Source: Simmondsia chinensis
Taxonomy: Eukaryota; Streptophyta; Magnoliopsida; Caryophyllales; Simmondsiaceae
DNA length: 64,000 nt
Assembly: GCA_018398585.1 (NCBI GenBank)
Contig: JAGTTD010000013.1
Location: forward strand, 30,955,131-31,019,130
Reading direction: 5' to 3'
Position numbers and translations under genes: made by a program. Shown piece by piece: positions 23,050-33,659 of this stretch (position 1 is its first letter; each line of letters opens with the position of its first letter). The notes beneath the pieces were generated by a model. It did not search any database and had not been told where the DNA came from. It was given only the letters and a program-made list of their open reading frames with translations.

Positions 23050-23440
23050 AATTAGTTCCTTATCTTTTTAATTCTTGAGTAATTTGGTCATTATGTGGGG
23101 GACTAAGTTTGTCATAAAATAAAATATTTGGGACTATTTTAAACCAAAAAAAAGATTAGGGACTAATTTAAAAAAGATAAAAGACCAATTTTAACAAAAT
23201 TATAAAGACGAGAGACCAATTTAAAAAAATTAAAAATTAATTTGAACAAATTTAAAAAAACAAATGATCAGTAGTTTAAGTAACTTCTAAATGGACCTAA
23301 GACTCGGTAAAAATTCACAAATGAAAAATGGAAAATGAAAAATGAAAAATAAAAAATAATACATAGTTTTTATTTAAAAGAAAAAATAAACACGGTATAA
23401 GAGGAAAAAGGAAAACAGAAAATGAAATTAGGAGGGGGAG
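23050..23440. other. AT-rich DNA upstream of the channel gene
   Basis: Contains alternating phrases (GGGACTAATTT, AGACCAATTT) like a decayed MITE, then A-rich sequence leading into the promoter. No specific transcription-factor sites are claimed. Confidence 0.4.
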
Positions 23441-23448
23441 GCTGCGTC

Positions 23449-23456
23449 TATAAATA
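23449..23456 (+). promoter_or_regulatory. TATA box of the SLAH3-like gene
   Basis: TATAAATA followed about 30 bp later by a pyrimidine-rich region suited to a transcription start (around 23480-23490). The predicted first exon then runs without any ATG to a GGTAAGA donor at 23771/23772. Confidence 0.65.
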
Positions 23457-24664
23457 TGCCATTTCATTGCTCAGTTTCTTGGACTTCAATAGTTTCTTTC
23501 TCTTCTTTTTTTTTATTTTTTGTTTTTCTTTCTCTACATTTTTTTTGTAATTTCGTACTTTATTCTTTCAAATTCATCACCTGAAGAATACGTGCTGTGT
23601 AATTTTGAATTTTACAGACGAATTTACTTTCGATTGCTATCTAGAATTTGAATTTCAGCTGTAGAATTTGAATTCCGTGGAGTGGAATTTGATTATAAGT
23701 GTTGCGAGATCGTGAGTTCTAGTGGACGATTCAGATTCTCCGATTCTTGATCATTGTCCCGGAAAAAAAAGGTAAGATGAACTCGAAGGCGAAGTTATAT
23801 ATTAGTACCACGAGTTTGTCGCATTGATCTTTTAGTCCTTACTCTTTACGAAATTTTAGGCATCTTTTGGTTGTTACATGAATTAAATTCTCATGGGAAG
23901 TTGTATTTTATAGAAAGTAGTACAGAGTGTGTATTTGATTAACGAGATGGGAAATAGTTACTTCCTACGTTTGGAAGGAACTGGAAATTGTTAAAGTAAT
24001 TTTTACTTTTAAGTATTTCGCCAACTTCATGCCAACGAAATAAGTGACAAAATCCATATTTCTTGTGAATTTTAATTCTCGTGTCTACTTCTTATATATT
24101 AAATGAGGCCTTATTTTAGTCCAAAAGTTTCATGTGTTTTACATAAATAGTCCAAATAAAAGTATGAAATGGTATAAAACTTATAGTTGTTTGTCAGTAG
24201 ACCCACCATCTTATTGCTATTTCTCTCATCACACATGAAATGCTATATTGTGACACCACTAACGAAGAAAAGTTAGGTGAGGAGCCTATTTTAGTCCCTT
24301 ACAGTGGGTCAATTGGACTAATTTATTAAATTTGTGTAAGTTTTGAACTAAAATATTATTTCTTATAGTCTATGAATTAAAAAAATTAATACACTAATCC
24401 TCATGCATTAATATATAATTTACCCATTAAATTATATTGAGTGTTGAATGTATGATTTTGTCATATAATCTTGTTAATCCATGGCTGCTGTGATGTTCTA
24501 TATGATTTACTTTGAGTTTCAGAGTAAATGCAAGAGAGAGAGGGAGGGTAGTTTTTGTAAATTAGCTCTTAACATCGCTAGTTTTCATTAATTTTGGCAA
24601 TATATTATTTGTAGTACTTCATTTAATAGTTTAATCTTTTGGAATAGTTGGTTTTAAACGTGTA

Positions 24665-25055
24665 TTGGGTTACAGAGTAAATAAGCTAAGCCGATTCACG
24701 AGAACTCGACAGGATTGGCTCTTTTCATACTCAAGGAGTGCCGAGCTGGCTTGTTTAATTAACGAGCCAAGTTTGAACTTAGTGAAGTTTGATACTGTAG
24801 GCTTGTGAGTTTAAATTAGCCTAAATGAGCCTATTTTAGTAGAATTTATTAGCCTACGTGCCACTTATTAAGCTAAGTTTTGTGACTAAATGAGTCGATT
24901 TTGAGCCTAAGCAAGCTTGAACTTGCCCGGAGCCCGTTCCTATGACGAGTCAAGTTTAAGCTTGAAGTTTTAAATTCAGTGAGTTTTGAGCTGAGCCCGT
25001 GCCTCAAGCCTTGAACCTGACGAGCTTGGGCTTGGGTAGACTCATATACACCACT
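24665..25055. mobile_element. GAGCC-rich interspersed repeat, type A, in leader intron
   Basis: Has GCCGAGCTGGCTTG, AGCCTAAATGAGCC, TAGAATTTATTAGCCTA and ends TATACACCACTA. The same order occurs at 30510-30965 and 62245-62765. Non-coding. Confidence 0.55.
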
Positions 25056-25570
25056 AATTAGCGTAGTTAGTAAATGGAAAATGACATAATTTAATACATT
25101 TGTGTATTATTCAACTCTATATATAAAAAACTTGGTCAAAAAGTTGTTGACTTATAAAAGAATGATATATGTTTATAATAATTTCTTCTAAAATACTGAT
25201 AGAGTGGAAATGAATATAATTCTATCAATTTGACTCTTATTTGATGGTGTTACTCATAATAGGGATAGTAGGAAGCATAACACATCCTAAAGCAATATAT
25301 AATAGTTGTGGAGTTCAATTTATCAAAATAGAATACAGATACTTAGTTTAGGTATAAGTATGATTATTTTAAAAATTTTCAAAAGATATGATTATTTTAA
25401 AAATTTTCAAAAGATCATTGCTTTTTATTCATGAAAAATACGATTACATGTTATAAAACACATATTATAAGGCTAACATAAAAAACAGCATATTTTAAAA
25501 TTTATGGCAATGATATTTAAATGCTTTTTAAACAGAAAAATACAACCATGTGTTTAATTATACGCGTATT

Positions 25571-25656
25571 TCACTAACAATGCTAATTAGAGCCTTTGAT
25601 AAAGAAGTTGTGAGTTCATATATCTTTATCAAAGGCTCTACTTAGCATTGTTAGTA
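25571..25656 (+). other. Near-perfect 34-bp hairpin in the leader intron
   Basis: Left arm 25571-25604 (contains AATGCTAATTAGAGCCTTTG) and right arm 25623-25656 (contains CAAAGGCTCTACTTAGCATT) pair with about two mismatches around a loop near 18 bases. The arms could be the terminal repeats of a short foldback MITE, or an RNA hairpin of microRNA-precursor size. Confidence 0.7.
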
Positions 25657-26053
25657 AAATAAATTCATTACCAAAGAAGTTCAGAGCCTTCAATAAAGAC
25701 GCTCAACCAACTTCTCAAGTCCCCGCTCTTAATAGTAACACAATTATTGCATAAAATACGAGGTGGACATTTAAGTTCATATGTATTTGTCAGGGACTCC
25801 ACATGTGAGTTTAGTAAGATTACCACGTAGTAGTGGTGAGAGAGAAAAGGTCAACATCAGCGTAATGGGCTATTTTACCTAATGCCAATTGGTATAAAGG
25901 CCCGGTGAAATTAAATAGTTTGTGCTCGTAGATTTGTAGTCGATGTAGCTTGGACTATTAAGAATCAATTAATCTGTGCAGTTGCAGTAGAATAAGAAAA
26001 AGTAGATGTGTTGATGGTGTTGGTTGGTTGTTTGTAGGCAAATTGGCTTGCTC

Positions 26054-29000
26054 ATGGATGTTAGCAGTGGAGTGGAAACAAAGCATGAAAGTGAAGCAGT
26101 CCCTTCACTTATCCAAATGATATCCTCAAAAGAAGTGTCTGGCTTTGATAGTCTTGATGGGAATGTTAGCATCATTATGCATCATCATCCAGATGGCTCA
26201 CCAGCTAAGGTATTATTTGAATACAAGCCAAATATACGTCGGGGGGAGCTACTGTACTCATTGCCATGTAGGGGTTTGAGCGAACCAGACCTCTCGCTCT
26301 CTGTTTAGATCGATTATGGTTCTTTAACGTTTGTTTTTGGGGGATCAGTAGCTTATCAAGTCGAGTTCGAATAGGGTCAATAAGTTTAACGAGCCGTGTT
26401 CAGTGCTCAATTTGTTAACATAATTTATAACCAGTGTCATAAGGGCTCGTTAAGGACTCGGTAAAGGCTCGTTAATAGTTGGTATCAGCTCTGAAATGGT
26501 TTCATAATGGCTTGATAGTAGGTCAAATAGCTCAGCTAGGTAGCAAGCTCGATTTTATCGGAGACTCATTTCGGTAAGGAGCTCAGTTTGATTCAATAAG
26601 CTCGATTAGGCTACCGGGTCGAGTCGAGCTGAGCCAAGCCGAATATTGAGCACACTAATATCTTATCAAATCGAGCTTGACCAGGGTTCGAAAATCAATA
26701 AGAGCTCCGCTTGAACTTGATTTTTCGAGCTACAGTTCGAACAAAGGGGTGGATGGCTCGACTTAGCTTGCTTATTGCCAATTGATTCTGGATGAAACCT
26801 TCCTTGGTATGTGTCATTACTGAATGAATCCTCGGTTCAATATTCCGAAGCTTATAGATGAACTATGCAATTGAGTTTTCTTTTCTTTGCTTTCTTGTAC
26901 TAGGAAACCGAAACTGAACCTAGCCCAGGGTGGGTCGATGATGCCACACAAAATGACTCAGATAGAATCCAGGCTGTTTCCATTAGCATGCCACCATCTC
27001 CTACAGGACACCACCAGACAAGAACACCAAGAGTGTACTTCAATGATCATGATCCCAGTACCCTAATCAAAGAGAGCCCAGATTCAGGTACTAAATCATT
27101 TGCGTACGAGAAATTGTTTTTCACTTATTCAATTGATTATTGCTGTAATTGAGATTTATTTTGTTTTCGGGTGGAATTCTTTGAAGTGTAGTGAACTAGT
27201 AAACTTCAATTCAAGTCGTAGAGGTGAAAGACCGAATGTTTGGCCTCTGGTCAAGTGAGAAGTCACTTTTTTCATGAATTAAGAGTGTTGGGCTAGAAAG
27301 AAAAGCGTTTTTAAATAAAAGCATAAGCTAGTTTTCTGTTAACTTACCAAAAAAAAATAGTTTTCTGTTTTTATAAAAGTGCTTTTACAAAAGTGTTTTC
27401 ACTGTCTCTTGTTTGTTGGGGTATGCCCCTTGTAGCTTGTACTCATTTTTCTTCTTCTATATATTTCGCTGAGTTACCAAAAAAAAAAGTGCTTTCAAAA
27501 AGAGCAGTTTTTCCACAATTTGTCCAAATACGTGTGGCAGACATAGCTGTTAGGAGAGAGAAGCGCAATAATGCTAGTTCACAGCGCTCTTAGGCTTACT
27601 TGTCTGCTATTATTGCTTTATTGTTGTTTGTATACTTTCATGTCTGGTATTGTTGTGTTTGACTTGGATTTATAAAGAGTCTACTACTACTTTATTTGCT
27701 TTTTTAGGATTGGGGGGCCCTTTAGAAACAGCCTCTCTTAAGGGTTGCATCCTATAGAGTTAAGGTTGCGTACATCTCACCTTGCCCGGATCTTGCCTTC
27801 ACGGAAGCCCTTGAGACACTTGGTTTTTTGTTGTTATTGTTTCCATACTCTAAGTTTCTGCAATATCTTCAATAGGTACGCTATCTGAAGTTAAGATCAC
27901 AACAACACAAGGAAAGTACTATTCTCAGCCTATGCCAAAGGGTGTGACTTATGTGGAGGCTCCTAACAATGTAAACTTGGCCCGGAACCAGGATCAGCAG
28001 CATAGGAATCCGAGGATTGATCGGCTAAGAGACACGAGGTTTGACTCGTTCAAGACCTTCTCTGGAAGGCTCGAAAGGCAATTGTCGTATCTTCGAGGAA
28101 GGCCAGTACCAGAGATAGAACCCGAGCCTAACAATGTTCCTCATGCAGAAGGGGAGGCTTTTCCTGTTGACCGTTATTTTGATGCATTAGAGGGGCCTGA
28201 ATTGGACACTCTCCGAGTAAGTTGTACTTGGTTTGTTCTATTGTTTTGATATGGAAGTAACATATTTGAGTCTCAGAAATTGGTTCACTATATACAGGGT
28301 GAGATCCTTATTTAGCTTGAAAGAGGGCTCGTTTTGAGCTCAAGCCATTCCAAGTTGGTTGGTTCAGTTAAGCATGCCAAGCATAAGCCCGGTCAAACTC
28401 GAGTTTGGATACTCTCAAGCCCAAAGGGGCTAGTTTCAAACTCAACATCAGGCTCGTGGCTAAATGATCAAAAGTTTGAGCTCCAATGAGTAGAGTGTGA
28501 GCCTGAATGAGCTTAAAGGAGCTGAGCTTGGCTTATATTTCTCTAACCTAAGTTACTCATCGACCTAAACCAAACTCATGATCATTGCAATCTAAGCTCG
28601 AGGTCAAAGCATCCAAGCTTGGCGTGCTTTGAGCCAAGCAAAACTTTGGCGAGCTGAGCCTCTACCCAACTCCACTCATCTGTACCCTTACTTTCACAAC
28701 GAACATGAGATTATCCTTCTAGCTAACAAATTACTCGATCTTTTTCCTACAGCCATCAGAAGAACTGGTTCTACCAGAAGACAAGAAGTGGCCCTTCCTA
28801 CTTCGTTACCCAATCTCTTCCTTCGGTATATGCCTAGGCGTAAGCAGCCAAGCCATACTATGGAAAACATTAGCCACTTCACCATCAACACAATTCCTCC
28901 ATATAAGCCTTACCGTAAACTTCGTTTTATGGGCAATTTCCATTGCACTCGTACTCGCTGTCGCAGGCATCTACATTTTAAAACTCATCTTCTACTTTGA

Positions 29001-31464
29001 AGCAGTTCGTCGCGAATACTACCATCCAATCAGGGTCAACTTCTTCTTTGCACCCTTCATAGCTCTCCTCTTTTTAGTACTTGGGGTTCCTCCATCAATC
29101 CATGAAAAGCTCCCAAAGTCACTTTGGTACATTCTAATGACTCCAATTTTCATACTTGAGCTCAAAATATACGGGCAGTGGATGTCAGGGGGTCAACGAC
29201 GGTTGTCAAAAGTGGCTAACCCATCGAACCATCTTTCCATTGTGGGTAACTTTGTGGGTGCATTGTTGGGTGCGTCCATGGGACTCAAGGAAGGGCCTAT
29301 TTTCTTCTTTGCAGTCGGGTTGGCTCATTACATGGTCCTGTTTGTGACTCTGTATCAGAGGCTACCAACTAACGAGACACTGCCTAAGGAGCTCCATCCT
29401 GTGTTCTTTTTGTTTGTGGCTGCACCTAGTGTTGCTTCGATGGCGTGGGCGAAGATTCAGGGTTCGTTTGATTATGGGTCAAAAATTGCTTACTTCATTG
29501 CATTGTTTCTGTATTTCTCACTGGTTAGTACTCTCGTACTTGTTAATTCGGTTGTATGTTCGTTTCAAATTTGGGTTGGGTGATTTGAAGCTATGACCTT
29601 TCGGGCCTGGTGTTGTGCTGTGAATCTCTAGGATCTCCACTTGTGCATAAGATGCTCCTATGGGCTAGTTGATATAGTACAACTTGATACTCAAAGATTA
29701 AGTTCAATAATATTTTCTCAAAACTGAAAAATAATGGATTATAAAGCGCTATATATATTGGGGGGGGGGGGGGGAATCTATAAAAATGAGATAAGATAAC
29801 TAGTAAACTAGATAGAATTGTGCTACATCACTAGTTTTTCTATCACTCTCTATGTAAATAGAAATAGACTCGAGTTGCAGAAAGCAATCCTTCCACCCTC
29901 TGACATTCGTACCTTATGTTGAATTAAAACTATAAAAAGAACCCGATTTTATTTGAAAAGACCCCTCAGTTCAACAACCACCTTCCTCAAAGACTCAAGC
30001 TGTTATTTGGAAGTCCAAGTATCTCAGCGAGTTGTTTTTATTTCTGAGTAATAGATGTAAATTAACTTTTTATTATTGATTTTGGCCCTGAGCTCCTTCC
30101 TAATCTCTACTCTTTACTCTGATCTTTATAGGCTGTGCGGATCAATTTCTTCAGAGGATTCAGGTATCTTCACATTCTTATTACATTCTACTGGAATAAT
30201 TTTCTGTAGTGTTGCTATACCATCGCCTAATGATTATATACGTCCAATTCTTTTCAAGTGTTACCATTATGGTACTAAGCTCCGCACAGTAGCAAGTTCA
30301 GGTAGATAGCAAGCTAAGATGGATAATAAGCTCGACTGTGCTTGATTAGACTATGAAGTTGAGTTGAGCCAAGTGTTGAACATACTAATATCTTATCGAA
30401 TCAAGCTCAAAAAAGTTCAAAAGCTCGATAAAGTCTTGGCTTGAACTTGATGTGGTCAAGACTTACCAAGCTTGACTTCGAACAAAGGAGTACTCAGCTA
30501 GTTTACACCTAGTGGTGTAAATGAGCCGAGCTGGCTCATCATAAAACCCGAATGCTTGGCTCTTTTTGAGCTTGAGCCAAGCCTGAGCCAAATGAAGCTT
30601 GAGCAGAGCCGAGTTTGCTTATTTAGCATATGAAGCCGAGACTGGACCTAATGAAGCTCGAGCTAAGTAAATTCGCGAGTCTTAATAAGCCTATTTTAAT
30701 ATAATTTATTAGCTTAAGTATTACCCATAACCAAGTATGAGCCTAAATGAGCCAAGCCCAAGCCTAAGCAAGCCCGAACTAGTCTAGATTGAACTTAAAT
30801 GAGCCTAACAATGGCAAACTTAGTTTGAAACTCACTGAGTAGGGCTCAAGCTCAACTGAGCCGAGTCGAGCCCTAGCCAATGACGAGCTCACCTCGAGCT
30901 TGAAGTTTCCGAGCACGGCAAGCTTCAAACTGAGCTGACCCAAGCTTGATGTAAATGAGCCGACCCTCAATCCTGAATTTCTTGGACTATATATTTGTAT
31001 TATTCTGGAAAATTGCATCGTTAAATTTCTGAATTTGTCGAGCAAAAAATTCACCATATACCCTATGTTATTCAACATGCAGGTTCTCATTAGCATGGTG
31101 GGCCTATACGTTCCCCATGACAGGTGCAGCCATTGCAACCATCCGGTACTCGAACCAAGTCCCAAACGTGGTCACTCGAACCTTAGCCGTGGTCCTCTCT
31201 ATCGTCGCAACCCTGATTGTGACCGCTCTGCTTGTCACAACCATAGTCCACGCATTTGTACTCGGAAAACTCTTCCCCAATGACATCGCCATCGCTATTA
31301 GCGACCGCCCGGCTAAGCCCCGGCGTCGATGGTTCCCCCTCCGACACGGGAGCTCCGAGTCCAAGGATATCGAACAGTACCTCAAGTATGTAACATCCGA
31401 TGGTAAAGATCTCGAGTCATCTGTGGAGCGCTCAACAACAGCAACCAACAAGAATGACTTTTAG
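26054..31464 (+). CDS. SLAH3: S-type anion channel, SLAH3-like (SLAC1 family)
   Basis: Spliced coding exons: 26054-26209, 26904-27087, 27876-28216, 28753-29523, 30132-30163, 31083-31464. All introns are GT-AG, frames join without error, and the total is 1866 nt, 621 residues plus stop. The predicted protein has a hydrophilic N-terminal region to about residue 239, including SMPPSPTG, FKTFSGRLERQ and PVDRYFDALEGPELDTLR. A multi-helix SLAC1/TehA-type channel domain follows, about residues 240-566 (WPFLLRYPIS, FEAVRREYYHPIRVNFFFAP, LELKIYGQWMSGGQRRLSKV, FRGFRFSLAWWAYTFPMTGA). A 55-residue cytosolic tail ends it. Length and motifs fit Arabidopsis SLAH3 (635 residues as I recall) better than SLAC1. 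Family members are plasma-membrane nitrate/chloride efflux channels of guard cells and root cells, activated through phosphorylation of the N-terminal region by calcium-dependent kinases. The exon at 30132 is only 32 nt. The start is the first ATG of its exon and no earlier ATG lies in the predicted leader. SLAH2 and SLAH3 are close paralogs, so SLAH2/3 is the safest family label. Confidence 0.95.
26330..26800. mobile_element. GAGCC-rich repeat, type B, in coding intron 1
   Basis: Shares GGCTCGTTAAGGACTCG, AATGGCTTGATAGTA, AGCTCGATTAGGCTA and similar phrases with the repeat at 33021-33642. Diverged, non-coding. Confidence 0.55.
27400..27490 (+). mobile_element. LINE or SINE 3' end in coding intron 2
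   Basis: CTTCTATATATTTCGCTGAGTTACC followed by an A run resembles plant LINE 3' ends. Possible imperfect target duplication AAAGTGCTTTTACAAAA / AAAGTGCTTTCAAAAA on either side. Confidence 0.4.
27708..27840 (+). mobile_element. Au-like SINE body in coding intron 2
   Basis: GAAACAGCCTCTC, AAGGTTGCGTACATC, GGATCTTGCC and a TTGTTGTTATTG tail place this with the Au-like family, diverged. It ends about 35 bp before the acceptor of the exon at 27876. Confidence 0.7.
28300..28690. mobile_element. GAGCC-rich repeat in coding intron 3
   Basis: Repeated AGCTTGA, GAGCTCAAGCC, AATGAGCTTAAAGGAGC phrases resemble type A repeats. It is diverged and its ends were not resolved. Confidence 0.45.
29760..29774. 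repeat. Poly-G run of 15 in coding intron 4
   Basis: Homopolymer following ATATATATT. It is in an intron and has no effect on the frame. Confidence 0.9.
30230..30505. mobile_element. GAGCC-rich repeat, type B remnant, in coding intron 5
   Basis: Shares AATAAGCTCGA, CTTATCGAATCAAGCTC and TTGACTTCGAACAAAGG with type B copies. It ends in GTTTACACCTA directly against the start of a type A copy. Confidence 0.5.
30510..30970. mobile_element. GAGCC-rich repeat, type A, in coding intron 5
   Basis: Begins GTGGTGTAAATGAGCCGAGC, has TTAATATAATTTATTAGCTT in the middle and the TGAGCC-rich second half seen at 62245-62765. Short open frames on the minus strand here are produced by the repeat and match no family. 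Confidence 0.6.
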
Positions 31465-32540
31465 ATTAGTCAGACTCGAGTATGAGAGTAAGACATGGGT
31501 GCATGTTCAAGAGTCGGGTTCGGCTATCTTGTGAAGTTCTTTTATTCCTTCGTTATTTGCAACGTATAGACGTTATGTCAATGTTTTTAAGTGTCTTTTT
31601 CCGACATCAATATGTTAGAGTGTCAGAGGGAGTTGGAAGTAATAATGTCAGCAGCGCCGATGAACTCTCTTATCACATTGCGTCTACAAAGAGAGAAGAG
31701 GTGTAAGCAGCTGCTCCATGAGTAATTTTCTGAGGTGTTAGGAGTCTAATAGAGTATCGTATTTGTTCAGAAGTCGAACTGAGTTATATGTTCAAAAGTT
31801 ATCTTTTGTCGTTGGTCTAGTTTAAGGTATCTAAGTGTCCATCAAGGTTTTTAGTATCCTTATTCGACATGAATATTTTGGATAGAACAGAAAGTCTATT
31901 ACAGATGTGTTGAGAAGTTCAATTTTGGGGATATAGTGTGTATGTGTAGTGTGTGTATGGGTAATGTAATATATTGAAGAAGCTGAAACTTTGTTGTTTG
32001 TAGAAATATGCTTGATTTTTGTGATGCCAGTTATTTATTTATTTATTTTTTTTAAACATAGTCTTTACCTCAGGATAGTGTCGTATCGAGGTAAGGTTGA
32101 GAGCCTCTCTAAGACACTGGACTGTTGTTGTTTGCCTCAGGCTTAAATCTATGAGTACCTTCTTGTTAATTATCAAAACAGAGAAGAAGTGTCACGATCC
32201 ATTTGGTTTGAGCGAGACATTTTCCTCCCGGAAAGTTTTTCTTCTCTAAATATTTCCATTGATAAATGTTATATTATTATTTGGTTTTTTAGCTAAGTAC
32301 TTTTATTATCTATGTTTATATACAAATTACGCTTGATCAAATTGAAGTAAAGTAAGATATATAATGTGATATTACGACGGTAAATGTTTTCCAGTTTGTG
32401 AAGGAAAATGCCAACCATTCTCTTTGAAAGAGTCAAATTCCCTGCTATAAAGTAAAACATTTTTCCATTAAATTAAAGATTGTTACTTTTTATACAATGA
32501 AACCATAGCAATGTAATAGAAAATCTTTTTCGTCAAAACA
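31465..32540 (+). other. 3' UTR of the SLAH3-like gene and AT-rich spacer
   Basis: About the first 500 bp are plausible 3' UTR. Candidate A-rich signals near 31960-31975 (GGTAATGTAATATATTG) could direct polyadenylation, but the end is not certain. A scrap of the Au-like body (about 32075-32140: GAGGTAAGGTTGAGAGCC, GACACTGGACTGTTGTTG) and a LINE-like end (TTGTTAATTATCAAAAC, about 32165) follow. Nothing else was seen before the copia element. Confidence 0.4.
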
Positions 32541-33020
32541 AATAATGTGAGGAAATGCGGAATCTCAAGTACTTAATTTGAATCAAATACTACGACAAAC
32601 GAGAAGTAATACAGATAAAAGAGAACGAAAACAATAACACAATGATTTACGTGGAAACCCCTCTACAATCGAGAGGGGAGAAAATCACGGGCGAAAATGG
32701 AGACTTTTATTAATTTAAGAATAGAAGAACTACAATCACTTTTCTCTCTCTCTCTATTGATGACGGCGGCGCTCTCTTTTTTAATTAGATACTCAACACG
32801 TGCAACCTAGAGCTGTTTATATAGGCCATTTGAAAAACAGACTCCCGATCGATCGGAGGGTCCTGATCGATCGGGCTCTTCTGTCGATCGATCGGTGAGC
32901 TCTCGGCTTGCCTCCACTTAGAACTTAGGAATTTGAGGCATAAACCTAACAAATCTCCACCTTGACTCAAATTCGATCACTGAAATAAAATATCTCCACC
33001 TTCTCCAATAACACCCCCAC

Positions 33021-33642
33021 TAGGGGTGCAAACGAACCTAACGTTTAATGAACTACTCGTGTTCGAAATCGATTATAGCTCGTTCAAGTTCATAATTAGG
33101 GCTCGATAACTTATTGAGCCGAGTTCGAGCAGGCTCGATAAGCTTAACGAGCCGAGTTCGAACAAGGGGGTGCTCGGCTCGTTAATGTTCGTGAATAGTT
33201 AGATAAGAGCTCGTTAAGGGCTTGTTAAGAACTCGTTAAAAGCTTGTTAAAAAACTCATTAAGAGCTCATTAAAGGCTCGTTAGCAGTTAATATTAACTC
33301 CAAAATAGTTCGATAATGGCTCGATAGTAACTCAAATAACTCGGCTCGATAGGGAGCTCGACTCGATAATAAGCTCGTGTTTGTTATGAGCTCAATTTCA
33401 TTCGATAACGAACTCGGCTTGGCTTGATAAGGAGCTCGAATTGGTTTGATTAGCTTAACGAGCCGAGCCGAGCCGAGCCGAGCCGAGCTCAGCTCCGAGC
33501 ACAACAAAATCTTAACGAACCGAGCTCCAACAAGGGGTTGGAAATCTCGTTAAGAGCTCCACTCAAACTCGAGCTCGATAAACCTTAACGAACCGAGTTT
33601 GAATAAGGGGATGCTCGGCTCGGCTTGGCTTGTTTACACCCC
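33021..33642. mobile_element. hAT-like non-autonomous element, GAGCC-rich type B, nested in the copia 3' end
   Basis: Ends TAGGGGTGCAAAC and GTTTACACCCC are inverted. Flanks ACCCCCAC (33013-33020) and TCCCCCAC (33643-33650) match at 7 of 8 positions, the length of a hAT target duplication. The element sits between the polyprotein stop and the purine tract of the copia element, so it inserted after the copia element. The interior is made of AGCTCGTTAA, GAGCCGAGC and GCTCGATA phrases, including a run of GAGCC units at about 33460-33490. No ORF encodes a transposase. Confidence 0.75.
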
Positions 33643-33659
33643 TCCCCCACACCAGGGTT

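Larger units (their letters stand above)
23480..26053 (+). other. 5' leader exon and 2.3-kb leader intron of the SLAH3-like gene
   Basis: The inferred leader exon (about 23480-23771) has no ATG, is C/T-rich near its start and ends at a consensus donor G|GTAAGA. The intron would span 23772-26037 and end at TTTGTAG|G. The second exon begins at 26038, and its first ATG, at 26054, opens the protein. The intron contains a GAGCC-rich repeat (24665-25055), a dispersed AT-rich element (25080-25590), a strong hairpin (25571-25656) and a repeat related to the 20641 array (25800-25910). The transcription start and first splice are predictions from sequence only. Confidence 0.6.

Noticed and set aside
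28629..29000. A 123-residue plus-strand frame overlapping the channel's main exon
   Set aside because: It is out of frame with the SLAC1-family protein, which is clearly the real product of this exon.
30779..31165. Minus-strand frame of 128 residues in the channel gene
   Set aside because: It runs through a GAGCC-rich repeat and into the antisense of the last exon; it has no domain match.
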